64,000 nucleotides of DNA from Paragyromitra xinjiangensis (taxonomy: Eukaryota > Ascomycota > Pezizomycetes > Pezizales > Discinaceae), in the NCBI GenBank assembly GCA_038503065.1, contig JBCAMK010000018.1, positions 496,001 to 560,000 of the forward strand. The letters are read 5' to 3'. Below are positions 48,201-60,395 of the stretch, piece by piece. Position numbers and translations under genes: made by a program. The number at the start of each line of letters is the position of its first letter. The first letter of the stretch is position 1. The notes under the pieces are model-generated. The model searched no databases and was not told the DNA's origin. It saw only the letters and a program-made list of their open reading frames with translations.

Positions 48201-51179
48201 CATGACAGCATCATCCGGACTGATAACCTCAACAACAGAAGCACGACTTCTATGAGACCCCGTCGAAGCCTGCGTCTTCACCGTATCCTGTTTCCCATCA
48301 AAACTCCCAGTCTCACTCTCGTTAATTCCTTCCATGGCGCCTGAATTTTTCGTGACTTGTATCCTCGGTACTCGTTGCTCCATCTCATTCCTAAGCGGAC
48401 TATTCGCCACCACGCTCCCGCCTCTACCCGGAGACGTCATAACGCTATGTTCGTCGTAATAGCTACCGTCGTCCTCACTCGCAAACCCTCTCATGCCGCG
48501 TCCGCGAATCCGATTCATGACTGCGTCTGCCTGGTCGAGGAAATCCTGCGTCGTGACACTCCCCTTCCGTACTGTTTCTGGCTGTACCGGACTTGGCATC
48601 TCGAACCCTTCCCCTTCCATAGCATCCCCCTTACTTCCACTGAATACGATCGCATCCCCTCGCTTCAGCGGGCTGATTTTCGGCTGCTGTGGCGAAGCCT
48701 TGATAGAGCCGCCGTAGTCGTAGTTACGCTTCAGCACGGGGACTTTACGGCCCTTGCCTCTACCAGCCGAGCCTGGGGTACCTCCATCCGTCACTCGTCG
48801 CCTCGAGGGCGTCATCGGCGCGTCAGCGACTAGGGCGGCAGTATCGCTGCGCGCCCGGTTCAAGTACCGTGCGATACTCGCCTGGTCTGGCATCGGTGGT
48901 GGTGGGCTATCGGTCTTTGAAATGTGCTGATACACACCGTTTGTATTCCGCCTAATCCTCTTCGGAGTCCGTTCCTTCAACGGGCTCCGCGGCCCCTCAA
49001 CCCCATCACCTACCGCTGTCTCATCGCTTCTCCACCTTCTATGCTTCCTATACCCATCCGCCAGACCCCGCCTCGGTGATGCTTCAGGAGCACTCGCATG
49101 TCGGTGCGCACTCGCTGGTCTGGCAGAAACCGGTCGAGACGCAGAAGTAAGCGTAAGACGTGACTTTGTCTTAAGTTGCCGCGACGGACTCTTCGCCTTC
49201 TCCTGCCTCCGTGCCAGCTTTTCAAGACGATTGACAACAACGCTACCGCCCGAGAAGGAAACATCCGTTTCCTGCTCCGAGCCATCAAAATCCGACTCAC
49301 CCCGCTCCTTCTCCGGCACCTGCAGGCTCTGCGAGGAGCGTTCAAGTTCGCTGACCTCAAGCTCGCCAAGCCGCTTCGTGAGACGCTCATTAGTGTATGT
49401 GTCATAGAAGCTCGCAAACAGTTTCAACGGACTCCCAGACGACCTCGTCTCCGCTCCACTTGTCCTCATCTGCTCCTCATCAGTAGGCGGCGTCCGCGGC
49501 AAGGGTGAGATTGGATGTCGGAATGCCGGTGACGTGAAAAACGGGTCTTCACTTTCATCTAGGCTCAGCGATTCCCTGCGGTTGGTGGGTAGGTAGTTGC
49601 GGTGCGGCTTTACGGGACTCTTTGGCGCGTCTTTGTGGCGGCGGATATTATCCAGGATGCTATTCCCGGCGCCTGCCATCTCTCCTTGGGGCGGGAGACT
49701 CGGTGTGGGTCTCTTCGACGGACTTACATACGATGGTTCTTGACCGGCTGGTAGGAACGGGGATGCCAGCATTGGGTTTTGTTGCTGTTTGGGGCTATCG
49801 GAAAGGATCTGTTTACTAGGGCTTGTAAACGGACTCCCTAGTTCCGCGCTACTACCATCGAGATAGCTCGCGTCGTAGTCGTCAGAGCCGTCAAGATAGC
49901 TAGGCCCTTCTCCCCGCGATACGGTATAACCGAGTATTGGCGGACTAGACGGATAAACCGAACTCTCCCCTTCAAGTAACAGACTCCTCCTCCTCTCCTT
50001 CGCGCCAGTGGGGGGAGCAGAGATCATTTCTCCAACAGTATCATTGGCCTCTGAGCCCTCCGAATCCTCCAGGAGCCCAATAGGCGAGTATTGCGTACTG
50101 TAGTGTGCAGCTAACGTGCTCCCGATTCCAGGCGAGCTTGATTCTAGCGTAAGTGGTTCTTTGAGCAACTTGAGTCTGTCAACTATGATGGAGCTGATGT
50201 TCTCATCCCGTCGGATCGAGTCACTGCGGCTGTGATTGTGATCGTGGCCGATCCGGATACTGCTCCAGCGCTCGTTGGCGCGCAGGTTGTCGCTCAGCAT
50301 CGATTGGCTCAGTGCGGACTTCATATCGCTGAATGCGGACTGGTTTGAGGACGAGGGTAAGACAATGATGGAGCGCGTGTCGGCATCGATGTCGGCGTAG
50401 CGCTCTGCCTTTCGTTTGCCTTTCTTCTCTGGTGATGAGTGTGCAGGTGATGGGAGGGAGGAGGCTGAAGAGGATTTTCGGTGTCCGATTGATTGGCGCA
50501 GTTTTGAGATTTGACGGGGTTGTGGAGCGGTGGGGGTGAGTGATGTTGTAGATTTACGACGGAGGTGGGAGGGACTGAATTGGAGACGACGTTCTTCTTT
50601 TACAGCTGATATTAATGGTCTTGGTGAGCTAGTTAGGAGTGGAATAGCGGATCGATATTTTGATGTTGGAGTTCGCTGCTGTTGTGATGATTGTTGCTTC
50701 TGCGGCGTATGCTCCCCTGTTTGTCTCCTCCCCACCTGCTCCTTCCTCGACACCTGATGCAAAGGTAGCTGTTTCTTCTCCGGCTGCTGCACCACCTGTT
50801 CCCGCTGCGGGATTCCCAGCGCTGACGCTCCACTCGGCCCAATCGTTGGTGGCCGAAACATACATTCCAGCTGCATGGGGCTAAAGAGATCCTTCCCACC
50901 CGGAGCGCCAAAGTCCTCCATCACCATCCTCTTCCACTCCGGAGTCTCCCTCTTCTTCAACTGCACTCCAACATTCTCCCCTCCAGCATCACTCAACGAG
51001 TCTGACCCCCGCGACGGTCGGCGATTCGTCGTCGATATCGACTCGTGCAGTATGCGGGTTGTGCCCGCGGTAGAAAGCGTCGAGCGCTGGGTACCAGATA
51101 GCGTAGGGAGCGCAACGGGGGAGGAGCGGGGTTGAGAGATCCAGTCCTCGTCTAGAGAGTCGGCCCAGGGATCTGACAT
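45218..51179 (-). CDS. cdc11: Septation initiation / mitotic exit scaffold, Cdc11/Nud1 family
   Basis: Spindle-pole-body scaffold that anchors the septation initiation network (Cdc11 in fission yeast, Nud1 in budding yeast, SnaD in Aspergillus). Exons 51179-46552, 46495-45845 and 45572-45218 sum to 5634 nt (1877 aa). The N terminus has the family signature DPWADSLDEDW, then TPEWKRMVMEDFG and DLFSPMQLECMFRPP. A roughly 1300-residue disordered Ser/Pro-rich region with many S/T-P sites follows, as expected for a CDK and SIN-kinase target. Leucine-rich repeats occupy about residues 1420-1790, for example VEELDVSNNELGQLSGV and NLQYLDVSRNGLENLDGL. The block closes with YLDLRMNPLTIGFYPP and a CPRMKELDGLEY motif. 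The last intron (272 nt) is unusually long for this window; its TACTGAC branch site and CAG acceptor are good. Confidence 0.9.
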
Positions 51180-53329
51180 TGTGGTGGTGTAGTGGGTATC
51201 GTATCGTGTCTAGCTTCAACTACGGTTGAGGCGTGAGTCAGTTGGGTGTGACGCTATTTAATAGATCTGGGGGAGGGGAGATGACAGCGCACGGAGCCTG
51301 TATATATACTCACCTCTATTTTTGGGATTGGGGTTCGTGAATCGTGATGGTCGTGATTCCGTGATTATTTTTTTTCTTTTCTTTTCTTTCTCTTTCTCTC
51401 TCTCTCTCTCTCCGCGGGAAGGAACGTTTTGATTAGGGTGGGAGAGAGGTCATGTACTTTATTCAATTAGTTTCTTTTTCCTTTTCCTTTTCCTTTCCCG
51501 TAATTCCCAATGATCGTTACTTCGTGAACAGATGGATATCCGCTGGGGGGGATAGCAGTGTCGACAATCAATGACAGACACGGTGGAGGGGAGAAGAGAG
51601 AACGACGCGTTTCCTGGACGTGGTTGGTAAAGACTGTCACGGTCAGCGGTTAGTGGTGTTGGCAGCCAACGAGATCCATCCAGAAACGGACAGTAGAGTG
51701 TTTGTGATGGACCTCTTTAGTGAGGAAATGAGGCTCGTTGCTGCGGTAACCAAAGAGTCTGCGGATTTATCATTTCCGTTTTGGGGAATTATATATCTGA
51801 AGGACGTGTTTATTCGATATCACTCGACGTGTCTCAACCGTGACTCTACTCGTGATCTCGCGCGTAACGATCTCGCGCCCCCCCCCCATCTCGTTCCATC
51901 TAGACCCGAAGATCATCCCCGTTTGTTTGTTTATTGTGCACACCAACAAAAAAGGAGTCCTACCAGATAAAGCTACAAACCATGGGAACAACACAGCCTT
52001 GTACTCTCGCCCCCTACGATCAGGGATCTACAAACGTAATTATTCCGAGAAACAAAACACAATCCCCGTCAAATGCAAGGTTTAGGAGAGCAATAGAGTA
52101 ATAGCATGCGAAATCTCCCAGGGTTGACGCGGACATCACCGCGAGGGGACCGATCCCGTTGCGCAAGAATCAGCCCTGCAGCCATACCGGGATACACCCC
52201 TATCTCTGTGCGAACCCTAACTAGGTCTATTATAGCTCCGAAAAATTGAATTGACGCGTTGAGTCATATGTAATCACTCGTCTTCTTCAGCTCTTCTCAG
52301 AGTGCTTCATATAAACTCGTCTGTTTACAAAACATTACACAGCCAGTGTGGGGGCACTTAAGAAAAAAGCAAGGTGCCACGCAGGAACCCGTGCTTACCC
52401 CGATGCGACCGTGTCATTGGGCCGAGATAAAAACAGGCACTCGAGCCTTTCCACTGGCAGTTGCCTAACCAATACGCTGTCGCAATTGAAACGTCGCGTT
52501 TATTCCGACTTCCTATCACGTGGGTGGGTGTTGTCAGATGGGTCAATTACTATCAGTTACTGCTACGGATAGAACTTATCTATGTCAGCAGCAATAACCT
52601 TTATCATGTGAACGATTGGTGAATATCACCAGGCAGCTACCACCCCATCGAATCGCCTCCTAGCATACTCATCTCCCATCACTCGATCGCCATACACTGT
52701 GAACCACCACCACAGGCAACCGCTACAGAAAAGCCTCCCCTCCTAGACAGTCCCCTAACCCATCCACCGCGGAAACCTCGTCATGCCCCACCACACCCAG
52801 CCGGAAAAAGGAAAGAGCGAAAGAAGGAAAGAAAAGACGCCTCAGGCGATTCCGATTAGTCAACCCGATCTCGCGCAGCAGCCCAGTAGAGGTGATTGTT
52901 ACCGATGGAGAAAGGGGTGGGATTTTCATTTCTTGTTCTCCCGTGGTAGGTGTTACCCGCGGAGTGTATTATGGTATTGGTTCGGGAGCTAGAGCTTGGA
53001 CAAGACCTTTAATGAGCGAAAAAAACCAAGAATCATGCTTATATAGTTTACTTCTGTTGTTGGTGATTACACCGATTCTGGGGTTCTTTAGAGGGTTAAA
53101 AGTGTGGCTGGTGTAAAGGCTACATGTTGTCTTGTGTTGAATGAATCGGTTTGGGTTTTCTGGTGGGATATGACCAGGGACTCGTTGGGCTTTGAGATGT
53201 AGTTTCCCTCTTTACTGTCTTGGCGGAATTAATCAACGTGATAATGCTTGTATTCGATGGTTTTGGGCTACTCAACTTCTGGGCTAGTTGGCTTTTGCAT
53301 CGGTCACAAGATCTACCTCGCTGTTCTCA
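51180..53329. other. Intergenic, no supported gene
   Basis: About 2.1 kb upstream of the Cdc11/Nud1 gene. It starts with pyrimidine tracts, listed separately. At 52700-53116 (+) there is an open frame without an ATG, rich in Lys/Arg, then hydrophobic near its end (LYSLLLLLVITPILGFF). It might be the last exon of a small membrane protein, but I could not place a first exon. Confidence 0.45.
51367..51412. repeat. Polypyrimidine microsatellite upstream of the Cdc11/Nud1 gene
   Basis: A T-run, TTTTC repeats and then a (CT)n run form a continuous pyrimidine tract. It lies about 190 bp upstream of the divergent minus-strand start codon. A related CCTTTT array follows at about 51473-51496. Such tracts are common in fungal promoters. 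Confidence 0.7.
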
Positions 53330-54690
53330 TGATTCAGTGCTTCTCTATTGCGGATTTGGTAATGGTCTCGGAAGAGTTCCTTGACGCTCAGGGTTTCTAT
53401 CCTTGTGATCGTTAATCGTATTCATTTGTGCCTATTTAGAGACCGGAATCTACGCTTTCTAGAATCAATTTCAGTGGTGTTATTTGTTTTAAAAGAACAT
53501 CGAGCTTTTCAGCTTGTCGGTCTAGTTGTGATAAAAACTGTACCACACGTAGGTATTCAACGAGACGAGCACGAGACACGATTCAGTGTGGACCAACCTT
53601 GAGAAGCCCAATCTGCACTTCTGCACCTCCAGTCGACCCCTCCAAAGCCAAACGCCAGCGCAAGCAGCTACCTCTATTCCGTCAACGCCAGAACCTGTGC
53701 CAACAGCTCCCACGTCTCCCGTGTCCACCTGCAGATGAAAGAAGGTCATCCAGAGATGGATGTCAGGGATTTCAATCAGTGAACCACAACGGGAGTTTCA
53801 GCACCATTATTGGTGTAAGCCACTCCGATGGGTTCATTGCTCTAACTGCTGTTTTTAGGATACTTCCCTTGATGTTTTTCTTCAGACTACTATGTCCCCG
53901 CCGCCCCATATAGATGTTGTGACCCGACCAGCCACGGCCATGCGGAGTGGTACTTGGAAAGAAGTCGAGCATCGTCAATCATCAATGACCGGTGAGTTGT
54001 CTGTAGGAGCATGACGATCGAGAGGCCGGAAGGATTAATGGCCTTTTGCATACTTGACAATTCAGATGGTCAGAAAAAAACGAGTTTTATTGTCGGGGCC
54101 ACGGCTGGAATTGTAGCTGGAAGCACTTCAGGGTTGAGAGTACCCTAAGAAGATACACCACCCTTGCCGCTTCAGGAAATCCACAATTTGTTCCTGCCGA
54201 ATACAGGTTATCGAGAATCGATTGGTAAGAATAACCCGAATTCTTTCGTGTAGCGGGTTATTAATGAGATCGTAGTGTTGGTAGGAATAATTTAGTTTGA
54301 GACAACGTAACAAGACCGATACAGCTAACTCTTCCTATAAGAGTTCAGCTTATCAGGATATCTACTCTATGAAGATGGTCCCCGGCCTCGACAGGGATCA
54401 TTTTGCGTGTACTGGGCTTTTCATATGAGGGTATCTATCCTATAGAGATACGAGGTTGCTCCAGTTTCGTGTCTTTATAGGGAGATTTTTGCTGTATTGA
54501 GCATTGATTATCTCCTCCCAGGAGGCACAGTGATGAAGGTTGGGAGGACTACTGGTTACATAGTCAGCAAGGTTCACGGAACTGTAGCTTTGAGTTGGGA
54601 AGATGGTACGGGATGTCGTGAGATAGGAGCTTTATCTGGAGGGTGTTTGCTGATAAGGGGACTTAGGGTTCCTGCTGTTGGTTGAGAGAA
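53330..54690 (+). pseudogene. Degraded trypsin-like-protease-domain gene relic
   Basis: Short coding-like pieces lie in different frames along the plus strand: GFGNGLG followed by a strand-like VSILVIVNR near 53350-53410; SVVLFVLKEH and VVIKTVPHVGI at about 53480-53560; then MKVGRTTGYIVSKVHGTV at about 54533-54590. The last piece resembles the GRTTG segment of S1/trypsin-like domains found at the C terminus of a large ascomycete protein family, where the N-terminal part has a YxGFGxGLG-type element. Stops and frame changes separate the pieces and I could not join them with credible introns, so a decayed copy seems more likely than a live gene. The family assignment is from memory and is tentative. 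Confidence 0.3.
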
Positions 54691-55829
54691 GTATTGAGCT
54701 GTACGCTGCAGGCCTAGTTATAGGTAAAAAAAATACTCAATGGGATTGTGATAACGACTCTGCTCAAAAATATTTTTGAAGGCGTAGAGTTATTAAGTAT
54801 AGAGGCCAATTGGGTGACGGGTTGAAAATGGTTGGTTTTATAAGCTCTCCTTATTCAATACACTTATCCTTCTCCAGAAAATCAAATTGAGCTGGCTATT
54901 GAGCGTACCTCAAATGAAATATCTATCTATCTATCTGCGTACCTCAAATCCATGAAGAGGGGGTTTATGTCCCGGGGGGTTGCACGATCCTTGGAATTAC
55001 CAGGGGTTTTTTTACCTCACAGCTACGATTTTCGAGGGATGACCGAGGTTTGCTTGCGCTTTCGTCTTAAGCAGAGAGGATCAAGTAGAATCATAAACTC
55101 TCACTCGAAGAAGTGCCTCATTCTGGGGAGAGTAGACCGACAGACAGATAGATAATCCATCAGGCACCAATCACCTGAGTTATGGAAGAATAAGCTGATA
55201 GATGGCTACTGTTCTTCTCAAGACATAAGTCTGTTGCACGTGGATACATTGGTTGCACATGTCTGGGCAAGGCACAAACTCTTGGTCCAGCTTGTTTTGG
55301 AGCATGACGCAGCCGAACCATTGATTACGTCTAATAGTTTATTGGATCGGATCCACACCCATCCGCGCTTTTATTCACTCTTGCGTCTAGTCTTGCTTAT
55401 TAGTACCATAGATTCGTAGTCGACCATTAGTGTCTCTTATTTCCAGTGCACTCTAACAAGATGGAGGTTGGTGAGGCTCCATGACCGAATCTCCAAAAAG
55501 TGGATACGCAGCTTAACGCGGATAGCCGTAGCCTTAACCTCAACTCAAATCAAGCGATTTAGACAAACTACAAGACCTGTCTTGTGATTCCTCCGAAATA
55601 TTCCACCTTTAACACACCCTACCCATCGTCCCATAATAATACCATCGACCAATGGAAAACAAGCGAAATACATTCATTCATTCATTCACCTATCCCACAT
55701 CCGATCCCACCCTCCTCCTCCCACACAGTTTTTTCCCACTCATCTCGGATATCATTCGCACCACAACCCAATTTTACTTCAACCCCTATCACCCCGTCCG
55801 CCAACTCTAAAGCTATTCTTATTTTGGGC
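54691..55829. other. Intergenic with (ATCT)n insertion
   Basis: About 1.1 kb between the protease-like relic and the TVP15 stop codon. It holds the retroposon-like insertion at 54903-54949 and an (ATTC)n run at about 55669-55688 within the probable TVP15 3' UTR. No gene is supported. Confidence 0.5.
54903..54949. mobile_element. (ATCT)n insertion flanked by 13-bp direct repeats
   Basis: GCGTACCTCAAAT occurs at 54903-54915 and identically at 54937-54949. The 21 bases between are GAAAT followed by four ATCT units. The architecture matches the insertion at 28906-28965: a short TGAAA-type lead, an ATCT tail and a perfect locus-specific duplication of 13-14 bp. It is best read as a dead-on-arrival non-LTR retroposon tail. 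Confidence 0.55.
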
Positions 55830-56449
55830 TTAAACCTGTTCACCGTCCCACTGAGCTTCCCTCATGTTCTCTGGGGGCTCGATAGAGGGGACGTATTCCA
55901 ATCCAACTATTAACCAATGTTAGCAAAAGTGATCATGCTATGTCACGTGATAACACATATGGGGATAACTGCTGAAGGAAGGGGGAAACGAACCATATGC
56001 GATACCGACTAACACGATAATACCACCAGCGATTTCCCGAAGAATATGATCATGGAGGAGAATGCTTCCGATGAAGATGTAGACTGAATTACCCCCACAT
56101 TGAGCCGGTTAGAAATCGGACCCCTCAAACTGGTGGGGATGAGGAGGAGGAGTTTTTACAGATTCCACGTCCCAAGAATGAAAACAAGAAGCTCGCATGT
56201 CGCGATAGCTGTGGTGGGATCTGGAACTCCAATAGTGCGGTTGCTAAGTAGAGGCCACATGTGTCAGTTTATGCGCACCACGAATGAGCTAGAGGAAGAG
56301 GGACACGAACCGAGGCCGAATAGGATAACGTAGCATCCGACGACGATGCTCTGGAATGACATGGGGAAGAACTGAGAGATCCCGCCAAAGACCATGACGC
56401 CCCCGACGCCGAGATTTACGAGGCGGAAGATGTTTGATAGGTTGTCCAT
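55830..56449 (-). CDS. TVP15: Golgi membrane protein Tvp15 (COPI-associated family)
   Basis: Small multi-spanning protein of late-Golgi/Tlg2-containing vesicles. Exons 56449-56311, 56243-56160, 56083-55994 and 55906-55830 sum to 390 nt (129 aa), close to the usual size (about 143 in yeast). The sequence follows the family closely: IFRLVNLGVGGVMVFGGISQ, then SIVVGCYVILFGLATALLEF, RHASFLFSFLGRGIFYIFIG and GGIIVLVGIAYVGLEYVPSI, giving about four membrane segments and a short polar tail (PPENMREAQWDGEQV). Introns 1 and 3 both use GTTCGT donors; intron 2 uses GTAAAA. It is divergent from RIB7, with about 1 kb between the starts. Confidence 0.9.
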
Positions 56450-57438
56450 CGTAGCGGTAGTTGTGAGTAAGTGAAATAAAATGGAGATTTAGACGTGGAG
56501 ATGGAGGGCGATGAAAGATGCGTGAACGAGGTTACTTGTACGGACTGAGAAACGAGAGTCGTTGAGTCTCAGTGATGGAATGGATTGTGGCTTGGATGTG
56601 GCACGGTGCTTAATCAGCATTCGTATGTAGAACTTGTGTTCTAAAAATGGATTGGACATACGTAACGCTGTGAGACAAATTCACGGTTGAACACTAATCA
56701 TCTGAGGATACGGATCAGATATTAGCAAAAGAGTCACCATGGGCTTTTTTACGGATAGAGAGTTACTGTTTGGTGGTTGTGGCTTCAATGGCGCGGGGTT
56801 CGGAAGAATCAACCTGCAAAGTGTTGCCTTGTGGCACTTATGCCAGTAGTAGCAGAGTAAAAGTTGGTAACTTGTCCTTTCTCTCCACCAGAGAATATGT
56901 GTAGCCTACTGGAGAGGAGGAAGGTACATGTATCCTTATGGAAATAACTGCCTCCGTAGGGTGAATATCTTCCTAGGTTCTATCCCCCCGCAGCCAGTTG
57001 ATAGTTATAATAAACCCATTATAAAAATAAAAAACTACACGTATATATGTACCAAGAAAACCAAGATATTCAAGACAAATACTATTGACCTGAATCAATC
57101 AATTCTACCACTCTATTAGGAACTTTAGCTTCTGAGTTTAAACCTATCTCTCCAAACTTCTCTGGAGTAGATTGGAGGATATACCAGGGGTCCCAACAAA
57201 AGGATCCTCACTTGTGCAAAGCTAAAGACTGCTATCTGGCTCATGCATTCTTAATAGATGCGTTCAGACTCTATTAGGTATAAATACCTTTCTCAGAGTG
57301 TAGAGCTGCAATACTCTAGATACTGCGTACGCTTTGCATAAACCTGAAAAATAAGGGTGGCTGCCATCCTGAGACAGCCTTGAATACCGATTATCCACCC
57401 CACCAACAACCCCACCTCCCAGGCACAACATACCTACA
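56450..57438. promoter_or_regulatory. Divergent intergenic region between TVP15 and RIB7
   Basis: About 990 bp holding both promoters. An AT-rich part lies at 57005-57120, and a TATAAATA-like sequence at about 57280, roughly 160 bp upstream of RIB7. No gene is supported. Confidence 0.5.
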
Positions 57439-58314
57439 ATGCCCACTACCACCGAGCCCTCTTCAGACACCCCCACCGTGCCACTACAGAACACACTCAC
57501 CTTCTCCCCCCAGGCCGCCTCCTTCCTGACTCCCTACCTCCCCACTACCCCCACTACCCCCTCCACCCATCCGTTCACAACACTAACCTATGCAACCTCT
57601 CTCGACTCACATCTCTCACTCTCCCCTGGTGTACAAACACATCTTTCCGGTCCGCTCTCAAAATCCCTGACACACTACCTCCGCTCCAAACATTCCGCAA
57701 TTCTGATCGGGGTCTCTACTGCCATCGCCGACGACCCAGGTTTGAACTGTCGTCTCGAGGGTGTGGATCTAGAAGGACAGCCAAGACCGATCATTCTCGA
57801 TCCGGATTTCAGATGGGAGTTTACACGTGACTCGAGAGTGTTGAAGACGGCGAGAGAGGGGAAGGGGAAAGCACCTTTTCTGATTGTTCGTGCTTCTGCT
57901 GCGCCGCACAAGGAAGAGAGGAAAATTTGGCTTGAAGAGGCAGGTGGGAGTGTCTTTTACATGCCGGAACAGCACCCCGCAACTACATCACAATCTTCTT
58001 CGCTACAACATGGTGGTAGGTGGGGTTGGGATCAGATCCTTAGGTTTATCAAATCTGAATGTGAGGTGGATAGTGTAATGATCGAGGGTGGAGGAGTAGT
58101 TATCAACTCCCTCCTTTCCGCAGAGAATCCGGGTTTGATCAATTCGGTCATTGTCACTATCGCGCCGGTTTACCTTGGTCATGGCGGAGTTAACGTCTCC
58201 CCCACATCTCAAACGGACAAGTCGGGTCAGAGAGTATCGGCGGTCAAATTTAAGGAGGTTCAATGGAACGTTCTGGGGAATGATGTCGTGATGGTAGCAA
58301 GACCAGACATTTAA
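57439..58314 (+). CDS. RIB7: 2,5-diamino-6-ribosylamino-pyrimidinone 5'-phosphate reductase
   Basis: Cytosolic NADPH-dependent reductase of riboflavin biosynthesis. It reduces the ribosyl side chain of the GTP-cyclohydrolase product, before deamination in fungi. Single exon, 291 aa, somewhat longer than yeast Rib7 (244). The RibD C-terminal (DHFR-like) fold is recognisable: TLTYATSLDSHLSLSPG at the start, LRSKHSAILIGVSTAIADDP with the cofactor-binding pattern, LNCRLEGVDLEGQPRPIILD, then VDSVMIEGGGVVINSLL and TIAPVYLGHGGVNVSP. A Ser/Pro/Thr-rich N terminus of about 45 residues and an insertion around residues 175-195 account for the extra length. The stop codon is 210 bp from that of the convergent aldehyde dehydrogenase gene. 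Confidence 0.92.
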   Translation: MPTTTEPSSDTPTVPLQNTLTFSPQAASFLTPYLPTTPTTPSTHPFTTLTYATSLDSHLSLSPGVQTHLSGPLSKSLTHYLRSKHSAILIGVSTAIADDPGLNCRLEGVDLEGQPRPIILDPDFRWEFTRDSRVLKTAREGKGKAPFLIVRASAAPHKEERKIWLEEAGGSVFYMPEQHPATTSQSSSLQHGGRWGWDQILRFIKSECEVDSVMIEGGGVVINSLLSAENPGLINSVIVTIAPVYLGHGGVNVSPTSQTDKSGQRVSAVKFKEVQWNVLGNDVVMVARPDI

Positions 58315-58524
58315 ATGAAGGATATTGAGATTCCATTTGGAAATTAGCAAGTCATTCAGAAGGCAACCTCAATTTCATGCAAGATATACATTTGGTCCCA
58401 TTCAATCAAGCTATGCATAACAGGCAAAGAAATAAAAACAACCCGCGCCCAGCCTAACACAAAAGATCCGTTTTTTGTCTGCTACAAAAAATGTTTAACC
58501 ACGCTACAAGTAACAAAATACAAT

Positions 58525-60395
58525 TTAGTCCAGGCCTCCATTCAAGTTGATCATGACTGTCTTGGTCTGCGTGTAATTTGCCAATGCTGCTTTTCCGAGC
58601 TCACGACCAATACCAGATTCCTTGAATCCACCAAAAGGAAGGGCGTGATGAAGGGCATTATAAGTGTTGATCCATACGGTTCCAGCCTTTAGGCGTTCTG
58701 AGGCTTCAAGGGCAGTAGCGAGGTTTGTGGTGTGAAGAGCGGCAGCAAGGCCGAAACTGGTGTTGTTCCCAAGCCTGATAGCATCCTCTAGGGTCTTGAA
58801 CTTGGAGATAGAAGCGACGGGTCCGAAGATCTCCTCCTGCATAATCTTCATGTTTTCGGTGACGTTGGAGAAAATAGTGGGCTGAATGAAGTAACCTTCG
58901 GTTCCATGGCGCTCTCCACCACACTCAACCGTAGCACCCTCGCTCTTGCCGTGGTCAATATAAGACATGACTCTGTCGAATTGGAGCTGAGACACCTGGG
59001 GTCCTTGGAAGGTCTTTTCGTGGAAGGGATCTCCAACAACGTTCTTCTTGATCCTCTCTTTGAACGCCTCGATAAACTGTTTGGTGCTGTTAACAATAAT
59101 TCGGAGAACATGCCGGGGGGTAGCTAACCTTGTCATAAATGCCCTCCTGGACATAGATACGGGATCCAGCGCAGCAAACCTGACCGTGGTTATAGAAAAT
59201 TCCGAAGTTGACCCAGCTGATCGCGTCGGCGATGTTTGCATCATCGAAGACAATGTTAGGACTCTTTCCACCAAGCTCCAGGGTGACCTTCTTCAGGTTG
59301 CTATCTGCCGCAGCTTTCATGACGAGTCGGCCAACAAGGGTGGAGCCAGTGAATGCAACCTTGTCGATATTCATGTGAGAGGCAATCGCCGCACCAGCAA
59401 CCCTTCCGATACCAGAGATGTTGTTAATGACACCAGGAGGGAAACCAGCCTCCTTGACAAGGTTAGCAGCGTAGAGACCACCCAAAGGAGTCTGTTCTGC
59501 TGTCTTAATGATAACAACGTTGCCAGTGGCAATTGCGGGGGCAACCTTCCACGACCACATGAGCAACGGGAAGTTCCATCTATAAATCACTTAGCAGATA
59601 CTCTTTACATGGATGGAATTGACTGAGGGGTTATTTACGGGATGATCTGTCCGCAAACACCAATAGGCTCTTGTCTAGTGTAGCTGAATTTTCCTGGGGC
59701 TGTGTCGATGACCTTTCCGTGAATCTTGTCTGCCCATCCACCGTAGTATCTGAAGACGTTTGCTGCGCCCTGGACATCACCATGGGCCTCTTTGACACTC
59801 TTTCCGTTGTCCAGGGCTTCGATTGAAGACAGGAGAAGCAGGTCCCTCTCGAAAAGTTCTGCCAGCTTGTTCAGGAGTTTACCACGCTCTGAAGGTGTGA
59901 CCTTAGACCATGGTCCCTCAAATGCAGCACGAGCAGCTTTAACGGCAATGTCGACATCCTTTCGTAGATAGTGTCAGTAAAGGGAAAGGCAATATACGAG
60001 GAATTAACTGCTTTCTCACCTTCTCACTAGCTTCCTGAACGGATGTGATGACCTTCTCGTTACTGATGAATGTTAGTTTATACGTTTATCGGATAGAGAC
60101 ACCTGGGAAAAAGCGAGGTACTAACGTAGGGTTGATCTAGAGGGGCGAGGACGTTAGTGAGTTTCTCCCATGTGAAAGTTTTAATGCAGCGTCACTTACC
60201 ACATCGAATGTCCCTCCCTCAACACTCTTAACAAACTCATTGTTAATGAACCTACATAAGAACAAATAGTTCTGTCAGCTAACTGGTAGATGAAGTGTTT
60301 AAAGGCTAGAGGAGAGAAATTGGATGAACGTACAGGCCAAGAGGCTGCTCATATTTAATGCCGTTGGGCAACTCGATGGTTTGTGAAAGACTCAT
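58525..60395 (-). CDS. NAD(P)-dependent aldehyde dehydrogenase
   Basis: Class 1/2-type aldehyde dehydrogenase oxidising aldehydes such as acetaldehyde to acids; the closest named relatives would be AldA-like fungal enzymes. Seven exons (60395-60334, 60251-60200, 60136-60126, 60062-60020, 59958-59639, 59579-59129, 59076-58525) sum to 1491 nt (496 aa), the family's normal length. Catalytic elements are present: [16 protein letters not shown], GxGxxxG-type loop [11 protein letters not shown], the general base in [13 protein letters not shown], the nucleophile in [12 protein letters not shown], and [12 protein letters not shown]. The N terminus ([20 protein letters not shown]) shows no mitochondrial presequence, suggesting the cytosol. 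Exon 3 is a microexon of 11 nt coding for INPT across its junctions. It is convergent with RIB7. Confidence 0.93.
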
